From Cristatella mucedo (Eukaryota; Bryozoa; Phylactolaemata; Cristatellidae), in NCBI GenBank assembly GCA_009760855.2, contig WPIO01000062.1:1028001-1088000 (forward strand): 60,000 bases of DNA, given 5' to 3'. Of the stretch, positions 42,195 through 54,010 are shown piece by piece (positions within the stretch are counted from its first letter, which is position 1; every line of letters starts with the position of its first letter). The notes beneath the pieces were generated by a model, which saw only the letters and a list, made by a program, of their open reading frames with translations, was not told where the DNA came from and made no database searches. The translations under genes were made by a program, and so were the position numbers.

Positions 42195-43260
42195 GTTTAG
42201 TTCTTGGTTTAAACCGTACTTGTCTGATCTTGTTCAATCCGTGTCGTGTGGAGGTCAGGTCTCATCCACCAGACCAGTCACTGGTGGAGTCCCTCAAGGA
42301 TCCGTCCTTGGTCAGTTGCTGTTCTCCATTTATACTCAACTTCTGGGAAAAGTGATCAAGGCCCATGAAATAGGATATCACTTTTATACTGACGATACTC
42401 AGCTGTATTTGTCATTCAAACCGTCGGAATCTGCAGTAACTGATAAACTGAATGCTTGCTTTGACCACGTTCGATCTCGGATGTCGGAAAATTTCTGGAA
42501 ACTAAACGGCGATAAAACTGAACTGATGTTCGTAGGACACCATAAGCGAGCGGCTGAATTAGATGGCTTTGCTCTTCTAATTAGTGATGCTGTTGTGCGA
42601 CCATTACAATTCCCTTTTGGCTGGGCTATCATAAAAAAGTCACCTGGCCACTGCAGCTGGCTATGAATATGGCTTCAAGACTAATTTGAAAATCCGAGAT
42701 GTTTGACTGTCTCCTTTTTCTAAAAGAGCTAAGATGGCTGCCGGTTGATCAACGGGTACAGAGCAAAGTTCTTACGGGGTGGCCCACAGGGCCCGCTACG
42801 GCTTGGCTCCTCCATACCTAGTTGAACTGCTGCACCAGTTTCAGCCTCCTCGTGCCCCCCCCCCGTCCTGTACGGAAAGTAAATTAGCTGTCGCATTCCT
42901 CCGCTTAAAGATTGTTGGCGACCAAAGCTTTTGCTCTGCTGGTCCTACACTGTGGAACTCGTTTCCACAATTCTTAAGCAACGGCAACCACTTTCTTGCT
43001 GCCGACTATGGCACATCCTTTCCAGCCGTCCTTAACTACTACTTTCATTTTAATAAATACCTCAACTACTCTCCTGACTTTGCTATGCTTCCCACTTTCT
43101 ATTTGTTGCATGGGATGAAGTCTAGTCTGTTGGTTACCGAATGCGTTCCAAAAGCCGCGTAGGCTGTGATTGCACCATCCAAAACTCTCCTGCGTAACAC
43201 CCACATGGTCTTTGTGGCTTTGTGGAATTACAGACGGAGATACATACATACATACACATA
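42195..43260 (+). mobile_element. LINE copy with reverse transcriptase core, internally deleted
   Basis: The frame at 42220-42666 has [20 protein letters not shown] and [11 protein letters not shown], the catalytic palm of LINE reverse transcriptase, then [12 protein letters not shown]. After VVRPL near 42605 it jumps straight to the FPFGWA block, which in the 41095 copy lies about 200 bases further on. The C-terminal frame at 42779-43162 and an ATACATACAT end follow. Confidence 0.9.
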
Positions 43261-43589
43261 CATACATGACTGCCAAAGTGAATACCTTATCCTCATTTCC
43301 TTAAGACTGCATCAAGACGCTGGTAGCATTTGGCAGAAGCATTTTGCATGACACGCGGTCAATTTTTTCAGGGCAAAAAGGACTCCTCTGAGGAAAAATC
43401 TGCTAAAATGTGCGAGGCTTATGTGTTTAACTTTTGCAAATGAACTATCACCAAGCTTTAATCAGCTTCCTCGCCAGTCACGATGGGCTCTGCTATTGCC
43501 GCAACTTGAACTGTCATTTCGAACAATAGGAATCCCTTGCAACCTAAATAAGCGGTGCCTCTTCAAAATAATAGTAACACATTTGTAGA

Positions 43590-44940
43590 GCAACCTTAGA
43601 TAACTAAAGTCCTTTCTGGACACTTTGCAGATGCTGTAAAGAAAGCATGACCAAATGATTAGTAGTAACGTTCGTAATGTCATCAGGCATAGCACTGTTC
43701 GATGTGAAATGCACAAGGTCAACATGTTGTAGATATGGTTAGTGGCAGCAGGTACAGTTTCAGCACTCATAAGCACGTAAAGAACAAAACACAAGGACCT
43801 AATAAATACCATGATATATAGGTGTTTCTTAAGGTTCTTTTTAAAAGTCGTCAAGTTAAGGATGTCATGGTGACAACAGTTACAAGTGAGTTCCAAGCTT
43901 TGGGAGCAAACGACCTAAAGGTGCCGGTCTCCAAAGGATTTGAGGTTCGAACAAGGTATAGCTAAACGATTTGAGGCAGAAAAGCGAGTGGTACGACGCT
44001 TGGCCTGGAATGGAGTAGTTCTGAAAGGGAGGCTAGAGCCAGAGAATAAAGGGACCTAAAAGTAAGCACCAAAACCTTGAAGTCGATCCTCTGCTTGATT
44101 GGGGGGTAGCGCAGGTCGGAGAGAAGTGATGCTATTGATAACTGCGCCGCTCACGACAGTAAGTGCCTGATTGCACAGGCCGGTAGACCAGCAAGCTCAG
44201 AGTTACAGAAGTCGAGATGGGATATAAAAAATGCATGGACCAATTTAGTATCCTTGTCAAATTAAGCCAAACTTTTAGCAGTGCCACGACACCAAAATTA
44301 GGCAGAATTGACTGTGGAGCGGATGTGGTCAACTAGTGAAAGGTCACCGGAACAAGAGATACGCTCGTGGCACCGATTTTAAGCGATCTTTTCAGCTACA
44401 GAGTCACTTGATCTACCCGTTACAAGTAAATTGGCTATTGGCATTCAGTTTTAGAAAGTTTGCTGCTTTCCATGTGTGGATGTCAGCAGTACATGTAGCA
44501 AGGGAGTTTGGAGAATTCGACGTGCTGGAAGGAGGGAAGGAAGCCAAGAAAAGGTACACATGAGTTTCGTCTGATAAGAAGTGAAAGCCTAGGTTGTTGA
44601 GCTGGGCAATCACATGAGTCTCCCTCTGAGATAACATCTGAACCATTGCTGTGCAGTGCCAGTGATGCCCAGACGAGACGAGAGGCGCTCGAGAAGGACT
44701 TGGTGATTAATTGTATGCAACGCTGCAAAAACCATCAAGCAAAACAGAGAGACTTTACCCAAGACTGAATTCCTGAGAAGGTCGTTGGACGCCCAAAATG
44801 ATGTTGACTCTGTGGAATGATTAGCTCTAAACCCAGACTAGAGCTTACGTGCCAGGTTTGAGGCCTCGATATAAGAGTTCAGCTGATCAGTCACAACTTG
44901 TTCTTGTGTCTTTGATAAGAGTGGTAGAAGGGCAACTAGG
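43590..44940 (-). mobile_element. minus-strand LINE, about 1.35 kb, decayed
   Basis: Reading from 44940 downwards on the minus strand: a TDQLNSYIEASNL block, an NHSTES block near 44830, HQVLLERLSSRLGITGTA near 44680, the degenerate catalytic block FHFLSDETHVYLF near 44590 (where Y/FxDD would be), NFLKLN, and a C-terminal TTFKKNLKKHLY near 43840. The tail near 43590-43650 resembles other LINE tails here. It is the best reference for the split minus LINE at 4160-5230. Confidence 0.82.
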
Positions 44941-46427
44941 TGGAAGCTGCTCACGAGCTCTTGGTTCAGTGTTGCTTCTTAATTAGTGGCCTAACTGGGT
45001 CAAAGCGAATCGCTGCACTGGCAAAAGAGAGCTGCTGGGATAGGTGTGCGCTGAGATACCGCTTGCTTGTCCAGTGCGACTCGGGATCGAGTTTTTATGC
45101 GAGTGCGGCTCACAGAGGCAGCTTATCTACGAGTCTCAAAGCCGTGCCGGTCCAAATGAGGGACCGCGTTTCCTGTCTTCCTCCGGCTCACTCGATGCAC
45201 CTCAGTGAGCATTAAAACAAAGTGTCGAGCCCTCACTGAACGCTTTGAGGTATGAGGCACTCGGCTCTGTGAGGTCATCAGAAACGTCAAAATGGTGACG
45301 TCCCTGGTGGATCTTTCACCAGGTGGTTGGACTAATTTCCTCGGCTAACGTTGACTTTTGGGATAATGAGGACCACCACGCACACGACCGCAGGCGTGAC
45401 TGGCGGTAGCAGACCGAGTTCGCCGTGGGGAGCCGATATTTTAAGTCGAAGCCACTGTTGGACCCTCCGTGGATGGTGTTCATGCCAACACCGCACAGTG
45501 CAATGAATTCCCCAGGAATCTTACTAGTACGGAGAACTAGTGCGGCTTCCGGTAAATTTGTCGCAGTCAATCGCGGCTTCCTGGTTTATCAAAAGACGGA
45601 AAAACTATGTGGAGCTGATAGAGATTCTGGAGAACAACTAGAGAACAATGGGCTGCAGTATAGTAGGTCCTTCAAAGTTCATATCCTTCATGCTCGTCTT
45701 GAAAAATTCCAAGGAAGACGCGAGGCTTATGCAGAAGGGCAAGGCGACAGTTGAACTGTAAATCTCGAAATACTTCTAAATATTGCCTGGTTGTTTTTCT
45801 CTAATTATATAAGTATAGAATACATGTTAATTTGTATTGACATGTAGTTTAAACCAACTAAATTTGAACCAAAATCGTGAGTTCTTTTTTTCTTTGAAAA
45901 TGGGTAAATTTCGAATTCATCGGTGTCCTGCACACACAACATTTGTAGTGAATGATGGCCATTCTCTATACTTCTGAGGCACGAGCTGTGAGAGGAGATC
46001 GCACTTTCTACCCGGACTCGTGCTCTCTTGAGGTGACTGCTTTCTCGGCTGGCGCGATTAGAATTTGCTGAGACCTCCAGCAGCAGGGCGGGTCCTCCGA
46101 GGAAAAATGCAAGGCGCTCCGCTTCGTTCGCCTGTCGGAGTGACGACCTCGACATCGGCCGCTCACCTGCGGCTCGAGCTTTGCACGGCGTTTGGCCGAC
46201 GCAACGTGGCGCCGCCCGGTCAAAGACGCTCGCTGACCGGCCCTCCTCTCGTCCTCTTCTCCGATCGCGGTCGCGGAGCGCGACATATAGCAGGAGCCAG
46301 CTTCGCAAGCGTCCGCTCGCGGTATCACGAAGACCTCGACGCGCTGGTCTGGTTGCCGCCGCCGAACGCCGCCGCCGCCGCATCGAGCCGCTCGGCGAGC
46401 TTACGGCTCGCTTGTTTTCCTTCCCAG
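44941..46427. other. intronic, nothing firmly recognised, GC-rich towards exon 3
   Basis: No domain recognised. From about 46000 the sequence becomes GC-rich with overlapping Arg/Ala-rich frames up to exon 3. Confidence 0.4.
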
Positions 46428-46535
46428 GCTGCGCCGCAGTCGGCTTCCTGTCCTTCCTGTGGGGCATCCAGAATCTTATGACCGTGGTCATACTGGCTGC
46501 GATGCGCTTCGTCGCCGTCTGCTATCCGCAGCGAG
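46428..46535 (+). CDS. opsin exon 3 (TM3)
   Basis: After the acceptor TTTTCCTTCCCAG the frame reads GCAAVGFLSFLWGIQNLMTV and VILAAMRFVAVCYPQR, then donor GTAAGG. Cys146 (model numbering) is the conserved disulfide partner. The residue equivalent to bovine E113 is Val149. Twenty-four residues after the Cys, where (E/D)RY normally stands, the sequence is M170-R171-F172. Phase 1 to phase 1, 108 bases. Confidence 0.92.
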
Positions 46536-47570
46536 GTAAGGAATCGTCGGCCGCCGGGGCGCGCCCGCCGGCGGCAGACGGTCTGCCCGCGAAGTGAGCC
46601 GCCGCCGGAGACCCGCGTTTGCCGTCCGCCGTGCGACGCTCGCTTGGCGAGAGCAGCGCCCCTGTCGGCGAGGCGTTCGCTATTGGCATCGCCGGCTCCG
46701 ATTGATGCAAAGGTGTGGCCGACCGAGTCCTACCCTGAAGCAGCAGCTGCAGTTAAAGTGCACAGGCCACATTGCTTGGTGATGCCGGTTCATGCATACT
46801 CTAGCCCTTCGAGGAAAGTCAAGGTGTCGCTCCTTCTCGCGCACTGCACTCAGGTAGCTACCGCTGGATACGTGGGCTGTAGTTAGGCTACTAATTAAGA
46901 AAGACCAATGCAAGCTAAAAGGTGCGTTACGCTCCAATTTTACACCATTTCGCTAGTTTATTTCAGATTTTGGCTAGATCAATGTTGCTATGCATGTCCA
47001 CAGTTGCAGAAAAAATTAAGCTCCTGGACGTTTGATGACATGTGTAGCAGAACGTATCTAACAATAATCTGCAATAAACTAGCGTAATGTGGCCAAGTTG
47101 AGCTGAACTTGCATTTCAAATTTTACTCTGATCTGTTTAGTATTAGCCGAGTTATGGAAATTAAAAGGTACAAAGCTACACTGAAGGGTACAACGCTACA
47201 AAAAATGCTTTTTAAAAGTTACAAGCATGCACCTCAATAGCTTCACGAATACATTTCGATCTGCGTTTAAAACTTAAGGTTTAACAGTTTGGGACAACAG
47301 GCACTTGTGATGTAGAGTTCGGTGAATTTTTTATTGTAGATATTCTGCTTCCATTTACATCCGGGATGGACATGGTTCGCTTAAACCTTTTTTCTTTTAT
47401 GCAGAAGTCGTTAGAACTTCGGATCCCAATTCTAAATGTTCTTTTTGAAAGCTACCCTAAGCAAGTATTCAATTTTTGGACCTATTTCAAATAAGTATTT
47501 ATTTTTCTTGACATTCCGCCTTGCTTGTGCGTGATTATAGGATACTTTTCATCAATTGATATGCATCTTT
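46536..47570. other. intron 3, nothing recognised
   Basis: No supported feature in the first kilobase of intron 3. Confidence 0.4.
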
Positions 47571-47574
47571 TACA

Positions 47575-47642
47575 GCCTATATGAAGTGCCTAGAAAGAGA
47601 TTCAGGTATCTCTTGGCGTGCTAAGTAAAAAGATTATTATTT
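47575..47642 (+). repeat. LINE-type 3' tail
   Basis: GAAGTGCCTAGAAAGAGATT, a stem partner ATCTCTTGGCGTGCT, and an ATTATT run. Confidence 0.7.
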
Positions 47643-47658
47643 TTGATCTCTCTTTCAT

Positions 47659-49475
47659 CGGGGATCCTAACCATGCCCGAGGTGCAGCAAGTGCTTGTTA
47701 CCACCCTCTAGTTCCGACAGCGGTTAGCTTTTATGGGCAGTGTTCTTTGTAACGCGACAGCGATCTTCGGCACGGATGGCCAGCATTGCAATGACGAGCT
47801 CGAGCGGTGGGCCGGTTTAATTTTGGCAGTGCTGGGTTCGGCACAGCGTTTTCTCTCCGCACACGCGCATGCGCCACGCGCTGGCTGCCCGTGTGCGATC
47901 GGTTGCATGTTTCGTGCATGCAGTCCACAAGGTTTATTGGCAACCATGTTATCTCTGCTCCCGGGACCGCAGGGTGAGCGAGGCCTCTCCTGATTGGTCA
48001 CGTTGTCGTGGCTCCGCCCCGGTAGCTCTGCTATCGCATATTTCCTCCAAATAGTAAGTCTCATTTTCAAAGATCTAGCCTTCGGACCGTCTTTACCACC
48101 CTGCCAGATCTTGCTGTCATTTGATCTTGAGAGGTATGCATCTCATCGGCAATACTTTGAGACTGATTTTAAACTGCAGTTGTAGGGTTCAGTAGATGTA
48201 GGAAAGTGCCAGGTGATTCGCTGTTAGTGACCTGTAGATCGGTGTCAATCGGTCGAAGATGCCGTCTGTTCCGCCGAAGAGTGCTGCCATCATCAGTCTG
48301 CACGGCAAACGAGCGAGGTGTACTTGCTTGAGCTGTGACCTTTGCACGTGTGCTCTAACTGTTTTCACCATCAGTCAACACTAATACCTGTTGGCCAGGT
48401 TGATGAGGTGGAAGTGGGCGAGCAGAATGATAGCGATCGTGGTAGTGCCGTTGAAGCTCTTTTGTACGGTCGTCGTTGAGTTGCGCCATTTCCTTTGCCA
48501 ACCATTGTGGTTCGACATGCTGAGAGAGCACAGGCAACGTAGTCCTAATCTGTCGTCCTAATCTGTTATCCTACTCCGTCGTCCCATGATCAGTTGTGCT
48601 GGGCTGAAGCCTGTAGAGGTGTAAGGGGTCGACCCCTGAATCATTAGAGCGAGGCACGGATCAGGCTGACTCATAATAGAGTTGGCAGTTTGCAAAGCTC
48701 TTTCCACTTTATCGTTCGCTTGTTGAAATATGGGCTGGTTTTAACGTGATTGAACGCGTATCGTTTCGCGAAATCACCAAATTCGTGAGATGAAAGTTCT
48801 GGACCATTGTCAGACTGCAATGACTCGGGTATGCCCCAGCAAGCAAATATGGTCTGTAGTTGGGCCACCACTTCTTTAGTCGTCGTTTTTTATAATGGAG
48901 GAATTTCCATATATCGGGAGTAAAAGTCGACTCTGTAATCCCACCACTGCCACCATGTAATAATAATGCGTATCGCCGATGAACAGAGCACGTTTATTGG
49001 CATCCGCGTTACGTCTGCTCTGAGGACCGCAGGGTGAGCGAGGCCTCTCATGATTGGTCACGTTGTTGTGGCTCCATCCCGGTAGCTCTGCTCTCACAGC
49101 GCCCAGACGGTTGCGCTATTGACAAAAAGCCCAAGGCACAGCAAGCGCCGTTACCACCCTCTACATCCGACACGCTCTAGCTTCTATGGGCGGTGTCCTT
49201 TGCAACGCGATAGCAATCTCCGGTACGGATGGCCAGAATTACAATGACGAGCGCCAGCGGTGGGCTCGCCGGTTATATTTTGGCAATGCTGGGTGCGGTG
49301 CAGCGTTTGCTCTGCATGCTGCCCATCAGGGCTCGAGCATGCAGTCCACCGGGTTTATTGGCAGCTATGTTATCTCTGCTCTCCGGACTGCAGGGTGAGC
49401 GAGGCCTCTCCTGATTGGTCGCGTTGTTGTGGCTCCGTCTCGGTAGCTCTGCTCTCGAAGCGCCCAGACCGCTGT
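47659..49475 (-). mobile_element. Ty3/Gypsy-type LTR retrotransposon remnant
   Basis: Direct repeats at 47659-48035 and 49133-49470, plus a partial third copy at 48945-49125, flank an integrase remnant on the minus strand. Shared blocks include ATGGCCAGMATT/GCAATGACGAG and GCAGGGTGAGCGAGGCCTCT. Two direct LTR-like repeats around an integrase indicate an LTR retrotransposon. The extra partial copy suggests a deletion or nested copy. Gag, protease and reverse transcriptase are not seen. Confidence 0.75.
48355..48900 (-). pseudogene. Ty3/Gypsy integrase fragment
   Basis: The minus-strand frame at 48671-48871 has FACWGIPESLQSDNGPELSS and SHEFGDFAKRYAF, the integrase core with its second catalytic Asp (SDNG). 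The lower frame at 48355-48537 has RHYHDRYHSARPLPPHQPGQ, the region after the core in Gypsy integrases. Frames are broken between them. Confidence 0.85.
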
Positions 49476-49707
49476 GCTATTGACTCAGTTCTCAGCTCCA
49501 AAAAGGGACAACGAGTGAAGCGCCGTGCTTCTTTTTAAGATAAAGCCCGTTGGTGCGACATAGCCAGCAACAAGGATTGTAGAACGCTTAAGTGGCTGGT
49601 GACTTCTGTTCATAGTGCATACGGTGCAGCGACATTTTCGGCGCGGCAATGGCTGCTTTGAAGAGAAAGAGATGATAAGCTGGCGTCGCGTCCATTCTAA
49701 TTTGCAG

Positions 49708-50066
49708 AGTCCCGCCTGAACTTACAAACGACTGTCGGCATTCTAGTAGCGTCGGTGATCTACAGTATAATATGGTCCGCCATGCCCCTGGGCATTTGGG
49801 GATCGTACGCCCCCGAACCTTACGGGACAAGCTGCACGATAGACTGGGCAAATCTGGACAACTTTTCGTACGTGCTCTCCTCTTTCCTGTTCGTTTTTCT
49901 CATTCCCTTTGTCGTCATCATCGGATGCTACGCCAGCATTTACCGCGTGACGGTACGATCTTCCCAATTGGCTCACGCAGCGTCTGCAGGACGGCAGCTC
50001 ACTCCGTCTAGAGCCATAGGCGGAGCGGCTAAAGTGAAGATTCGAAAGCGACTTCCTGCTGCCAAG
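49708..50066 (+). CDS. opsin exon 4 (TM4-TM5 and third intracellular loop)
   Basis: After the acceptor TTCTAATTTGCAG the frame reads LQTTVGILVASVIYSIIWSA (TM4), then GSYAPEPYGTSCTIDW in the second extracellular loop, then SSFLFVFLIPFVVIIGCYAS (TM5) and a basic loop ending IRKRLPAAK at donor GTAAAA. Cys223 is the second disulfide Cys. Glu217, six residues earlier, is the E181-equivalent counterion. The PEPYGTSCTIDW block most resembles the neuropsin/tetraopsin side of the family as I know it. An alternative donor at GCTAAA|GTGAAG would shorten the loop by 13 codons. Confidence 0.92.
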
Positions 50067-50826
50067 GTAAAAGTGCGAATCACTAAAGCGCGCACCACAG
50101 AAAGACTAGATTTTCACAATTCCGATCACGTGACACGACAAGCAAACCCCTTTCATAGTGGTTCCCTTCAAATTAGGGCTGGGGCGCATAGTTAACGGAG
50201 TGTTCCAATTGTCGTTTGATCAATTCGCGGGCTCACGGCATCGTGCGTACAGAGCTTCTGCTGTATTTTATCATAGGCGTTGCCTTGGCTGCCAGGCTTC
50301 GCGATTCTTTGAATTGTGTCGTTACTGGCTGTCATAAGGTACGATTACGTCGAGTCATTCTGATACGAATAGGATGCCAGCAACCGAGTGGTGCGCTATA
50401 CGTCCAGGTGTGCCGTAGCCAATTTCGGCTGGCTGCATCCGAAGTCTAGCGATGCGGCCGCACCGAGAGTAGCCGGTCCGGGGAAGGTCAAGGTTCAGCC
50501 CCGTGTAAATTTAGCGCAACGCCCATTCTGTAAGTTAATCGTTCGCTTTTCTTATTTGCGAGCATCTTAAAGTGGCTGACTCGTCAATGACGTTATTTCC
50601 TTCGGAGGACTTTAGAATGCTTGCAAGGACCGTCGTTTACTCGCGTGGGCTTGTTTAAAGCCCGCACTGCCCGCATTTGTAAGCCCCTGGGTAGGCGGGC
50701 CCCTACGAAGTCCTCCGATATACGGCATCGAGCTACGCAAATCCGAATGCGCCGTAATGTAAAAGGTAAAGGTCGCTTAATCCACAGCAGCCGCAGTTAC
50801 GCAGTGTTGTATATCCTTAGCAGCTA
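50067..50826. other. intron 4, nothing recognised before the SINE
   Basis: No supported feature. Confidence 0.4.
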
Positions 50827-51014
50827 AATAAAGTTGACAAATAAATCCTAGCTGACTAAACAGCCTCTTTTTGTATAGCGACAGAAGAGCCTTAACGGCT
50901 ATCACCACCGCTTGCAGTGGCGATAAAGGATCGCCCTCCACAGGAATTGAATCCACGACCTCGGGACCGAGATCGTGCAAGCAACCGCCTTACCTAGTGT
51001 GCCATCACGGCTCA
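50827..51014 (-). mobile_element. tRNA-derived SINE, most complete copy
   Basis: Body with TAGCGACAGAAGAGCCTTAA, the B-box side CTCGGGACCGAGATCG, then the uninterrupted junction GCAACCGCCTTACCTAGTGT and GCCATCACGGCTC. This is the reference for the site into which the Polinton jumped at 8940/26581. Confidence 0.88.
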
Positions 51015-51026
51015 ACACTCATCCCC

Positions 51027-51165
51027 CGGTAACCGGACAATTCGGTGCCAGACAATTCGTCGCCGATAATTCGGAGTGGATAATTCGGCGAAGGACAATT
51101 CGGAGCGGACAATTCTGAACCAAAAAACGGGTAGTTCGGAGCGGACAATTCGGAGCAGACAATTT
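51027..51165 (+). repeat. left MULE terminus, tandem GACAATTCGG units
   Basis: Roughly eight units of 12-15 bases, such as CCGGACAATTCGGTGC, GATAATTCGGAGTG and GGACAATTCGGAGC. The same units appear reverse-complemented at the right end. Confidence 0.88.
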
Positions 51166-51502
51166 GCAATGTATTCATTAAAAAATTTGCAATGTATTCA
51201 TTAAACGCAGTATAAACACGCTTTCAATTAGTGAGTACATAGTTTTGAAACCCGGACGCTTTCAATTAGCGAAGAAATTTAATTACACAATAAGTGAGTA
51301 CATAGTAGCTAGGGGGATCAGTGTATATAAGCATGACTGAAAAGGTCAGTGGACAGACACCTTTTGAACTTTAAACTTGCAAGTCCAGCATTAGTCTGTG
51401 AGACATTATGGATTGTAGTTAGTTATTTCGATTGTTTTAGTTTTTATTTTCTATTTAAATTTTAACTATCCTATGCATAAATAAGTAAAGAGACTCATAG
51501 AA

Positions 51503-52835
51503 ATGGCTTTAGAATTTGTAGAATCAGAGAAGGGAAAACGATTGCTGGTTTACGAAGGTTATCTTTATCGCATGGAAAGAAAAACTGAACAGAAGAGGTA
51601 TGGAGATGCTGCGATCGTTCATGCACAGGTCGCTGTCATATAGCGAATGGAGTGATAATGAAACCATCATCTCAACATTCGCACGCAGCATCTACTGGTA
51701 AACTTGAAACAACTTGAGTCCGATCAACCGTTAAACGACGTGCAGAAGAAACAGAAGAACCAGCAAGAGTGATTGTCCAGGCAGCAATGGAAAATTTGAG
51801 ACCAGCAGCACAAGCAACTGTACCAAAACCGAAACGATCAAACGCAACATCAGAAGATATCGTCAGCTTCCACCTCAGATCAACAATAATCTTTCAGCTG
51901 AACTTCAGTTTTACGACGAATGGTCGACCTTTCCTGTGACATGGTATTGACTTTAAATTGTTCGCAGTGGCGGAAGATATTCCATTCCTTAGTGGATGCA
52001 GAGTGTGGTTAGCCGACGGAACTTTTAAAGTGAGTCCGGCTGAATGTACACAACTGTACATTATTCATGGAACACGTGATGGCACCAACATTCCATGCGT
52101 CTTCGCCTTGCTGCCAAATAAGACGGAAACTATTTACACAGCTTTGTTGATGAAATTGAAAGAGATTGAACCTCGATTACAACCACACACCGTCATAACC
52201 GACTTAGAAAAAGCAGCAAAAGAATACGATCACAAGCGTCTTCCAGGCACAGATTCACGGCTGCCATTTCCATTTTGGACAATGCATCTGGCGCAAAGTT
52301 CAAGAATATGGATACGCAGGGAGATACAACACCGAACCCGAATATGCGATGCACATGCGAATTCTGGTCGCTCTGGCTTATGTTCTAAACAACAATAAAG
52401 TTCGTGTTTATGAAGAACTGATAAGAGCTCGATTCATTTCCAGAAGTTGACCCAACTACTCAACTACTTCGAAGACACTTTCATTGGAAGACGACGACGA
52501 CAACGAGCTGTTGCTCTGTTTTCATCCGACATCTGGCTGTGCGTGACGATACACCTCGAACTAACAACGCAGTGGAAGGATGGCACAGTGCATTTGCACG
52601 GTCAGTAAAAATTGCTCACCCAACTCTGCCGAGGTTGATAGTAAAACTTCACAAGGAACAGAACACAAATCAACTGGTCGTCGAACGTCTACTTGCTGGT
52701 GAAGATCCTCCTCTGAGGAAAAAGAAATATCGAGACCTGGATCGTCGATTGCGCACGGTTGTGTTAGATTACAAAAATTGTTCATCAATTGATTACTTGC
52801 ACGGATGTAGTCACAACATTAATTTAACGGATTAA
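51503..52835 (+). pseudogene. FLYWCH-MULE transposase, broken
   Basis: The frame from the ATG at 51503 starts MALEFVESEKGKRLLVYEGY, then after one missing base near 51600 reads WRCCDRSCTGRCHIANG and a later QHSHAAS. This is a FLYWCH zinc finger with Cys and His ligands. The frame at 51958-52398 has VWLADGTFKVSP with the first catalytic Asp and HTVITDLEKAA with the second. The frame at 52539-52835 has RTNNAVEGWHSAFARSV, typical for the end of these transposases. Several frameshifts separate them. Confidence 0.85.
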
Positions 52836-53007
52836 CATTTAGTATACTCGTAACATTTTAAAAATGTGATTTTGTGCAAGAGTTGCTGGTATTTGCTATG
52901 ACTTCTTTGTAGTAAGCTAAATAAACTTTACTTTATACGGTATTATAGTTCTACTAAACATGATTAATAAAAAGAATTCCTTTAAATTTCAAATAGATAA
53001 GTTTTAA

Positions 53008-53134
53008 AAATCCTGCTCCGAATTGTCCGCTCCGAATCGTCCGCTCCGAAATATCCGCTACGAAATGTCCTCTCCGAATTATCCGCGACGAATTGTCCGC
53101 TCCAAATTGTCCTGCACCGAATTTCCCTAGAACC
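53008..53134 (-). repeat. right MULE terminus, tandem GACAATTCGG units (inverted)
   Basis: Repeated TCCGCTCCGAATTGTCCGCT-type units, reverse complement of the left end. The outermost part GCACCGAATTTCCC matches GGACAATTCGGTGC at the left tip imperfectly. Confidence 0.88.
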
Positions 53135-54010
53135 CCTCACCCTTTCCCATTCTTGCAGTTGGCCCGGAGACAACTGGCTACGTGCTGTACAAGTCTTTGA
53201 GCCCGTGGCCCAGGTTGTTCTGCTCCCATGCACCATGAGACTGAGCTTGGACGCGCTCAGTCGGCTGCTTGAAATCGACGCATCTTTCGTCTTTCGCATT
53301 TACTTCGTTCGCGAGGAACATCTGCCCGGCTCTTCGATAAGCCGCTACATTTCGCTTCGCCCTTGCCTTGCTCCTTGCCTTGCTCCTTGCCTTGCTCTCA
53401 GCACCCGGCATATCTCCTCAGCACCCGGCATATCTCCTCAGCACCCGCCGATGCATTTCACCGAGGTTTCTTTGCTGCCGGCTCCTGTACTCTGTCCAAG
53501 CGCGCTTTACCTTTCTGCGTTGCTTATTTTGGCTATTGTTGTTGCAAAAGCGCCCGAATAAGATCGCGTCGATTTGCGACCTCGCTCCAGAGTTTAGGCA
53601 CCGAGTTTAGCGCCTGGATTATCTTCCTGACCCTGCAGAATTGTTGGCGAGGATGCGTCATGATAAAACGTGTAGTGGCCGACGCCTAAAACTGTGGCCC
53701 GCTGACGCAAAGCTGTTCTCGATTGGACTAAAACGTCGGGCACCGCTTTTGTGATATAGCTGGCGTAGTTTTGGGTGCACGACTACAATCGTGTCTACTA
53801 TTGTGACGTCATTTTCGCGGCGGTCAATTAAAGTCAGGATGCTCTTACCTGAATCGTGCTATATGTCTATAGATTTCTTGCAACTGGCCTGCCAAACTTC
53901 ATGCAGAGCCCAAATACCGACAGCGAATGACGCATCCCTATTATCTAGCGCGGCGAAAGGGTCGGCTCGCCCTCACTTAGTGGCGAAATCTCGAATCTCT
54001 TTCGCTACAG
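53135..54010. other. intron 4, short tandem patches only
   Basis: Small tandem repeats TTGCCTTGCTCC (53363-53398) and CAGCACCCGGCATATCTCCT (53399-53438). No gene recognised before exon 5. Confidence 0.5.

Larger units (their letters stand above)
51027..53134. mobile_element. MULE-type DNA transposon with FLYWCH and tandem-repeat termini
   Basis: About 2.1 kb, with inverted termini made of many copies of GGACAATTCGGAGC-like units (left about 51027-51165, right about 53008-53134 in reverse complement). A broken transposase lies in between. The host target duplication is not clear to me. It lies in opsin intron 4, directly beside a SINE. Confidence 0.82.

Noticed and set aside
45316-45754. Possible retrotransposon protease or gag remnant
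   Set aside because: Frames on both strands are open, but I could not find an active-site or zinc-knuckle motif.
51027-51165. CRISPR-like repeats
   Set aside because: Short degenerate units without regular spacers, mirrored at 53008-53134; they are transposon termini.
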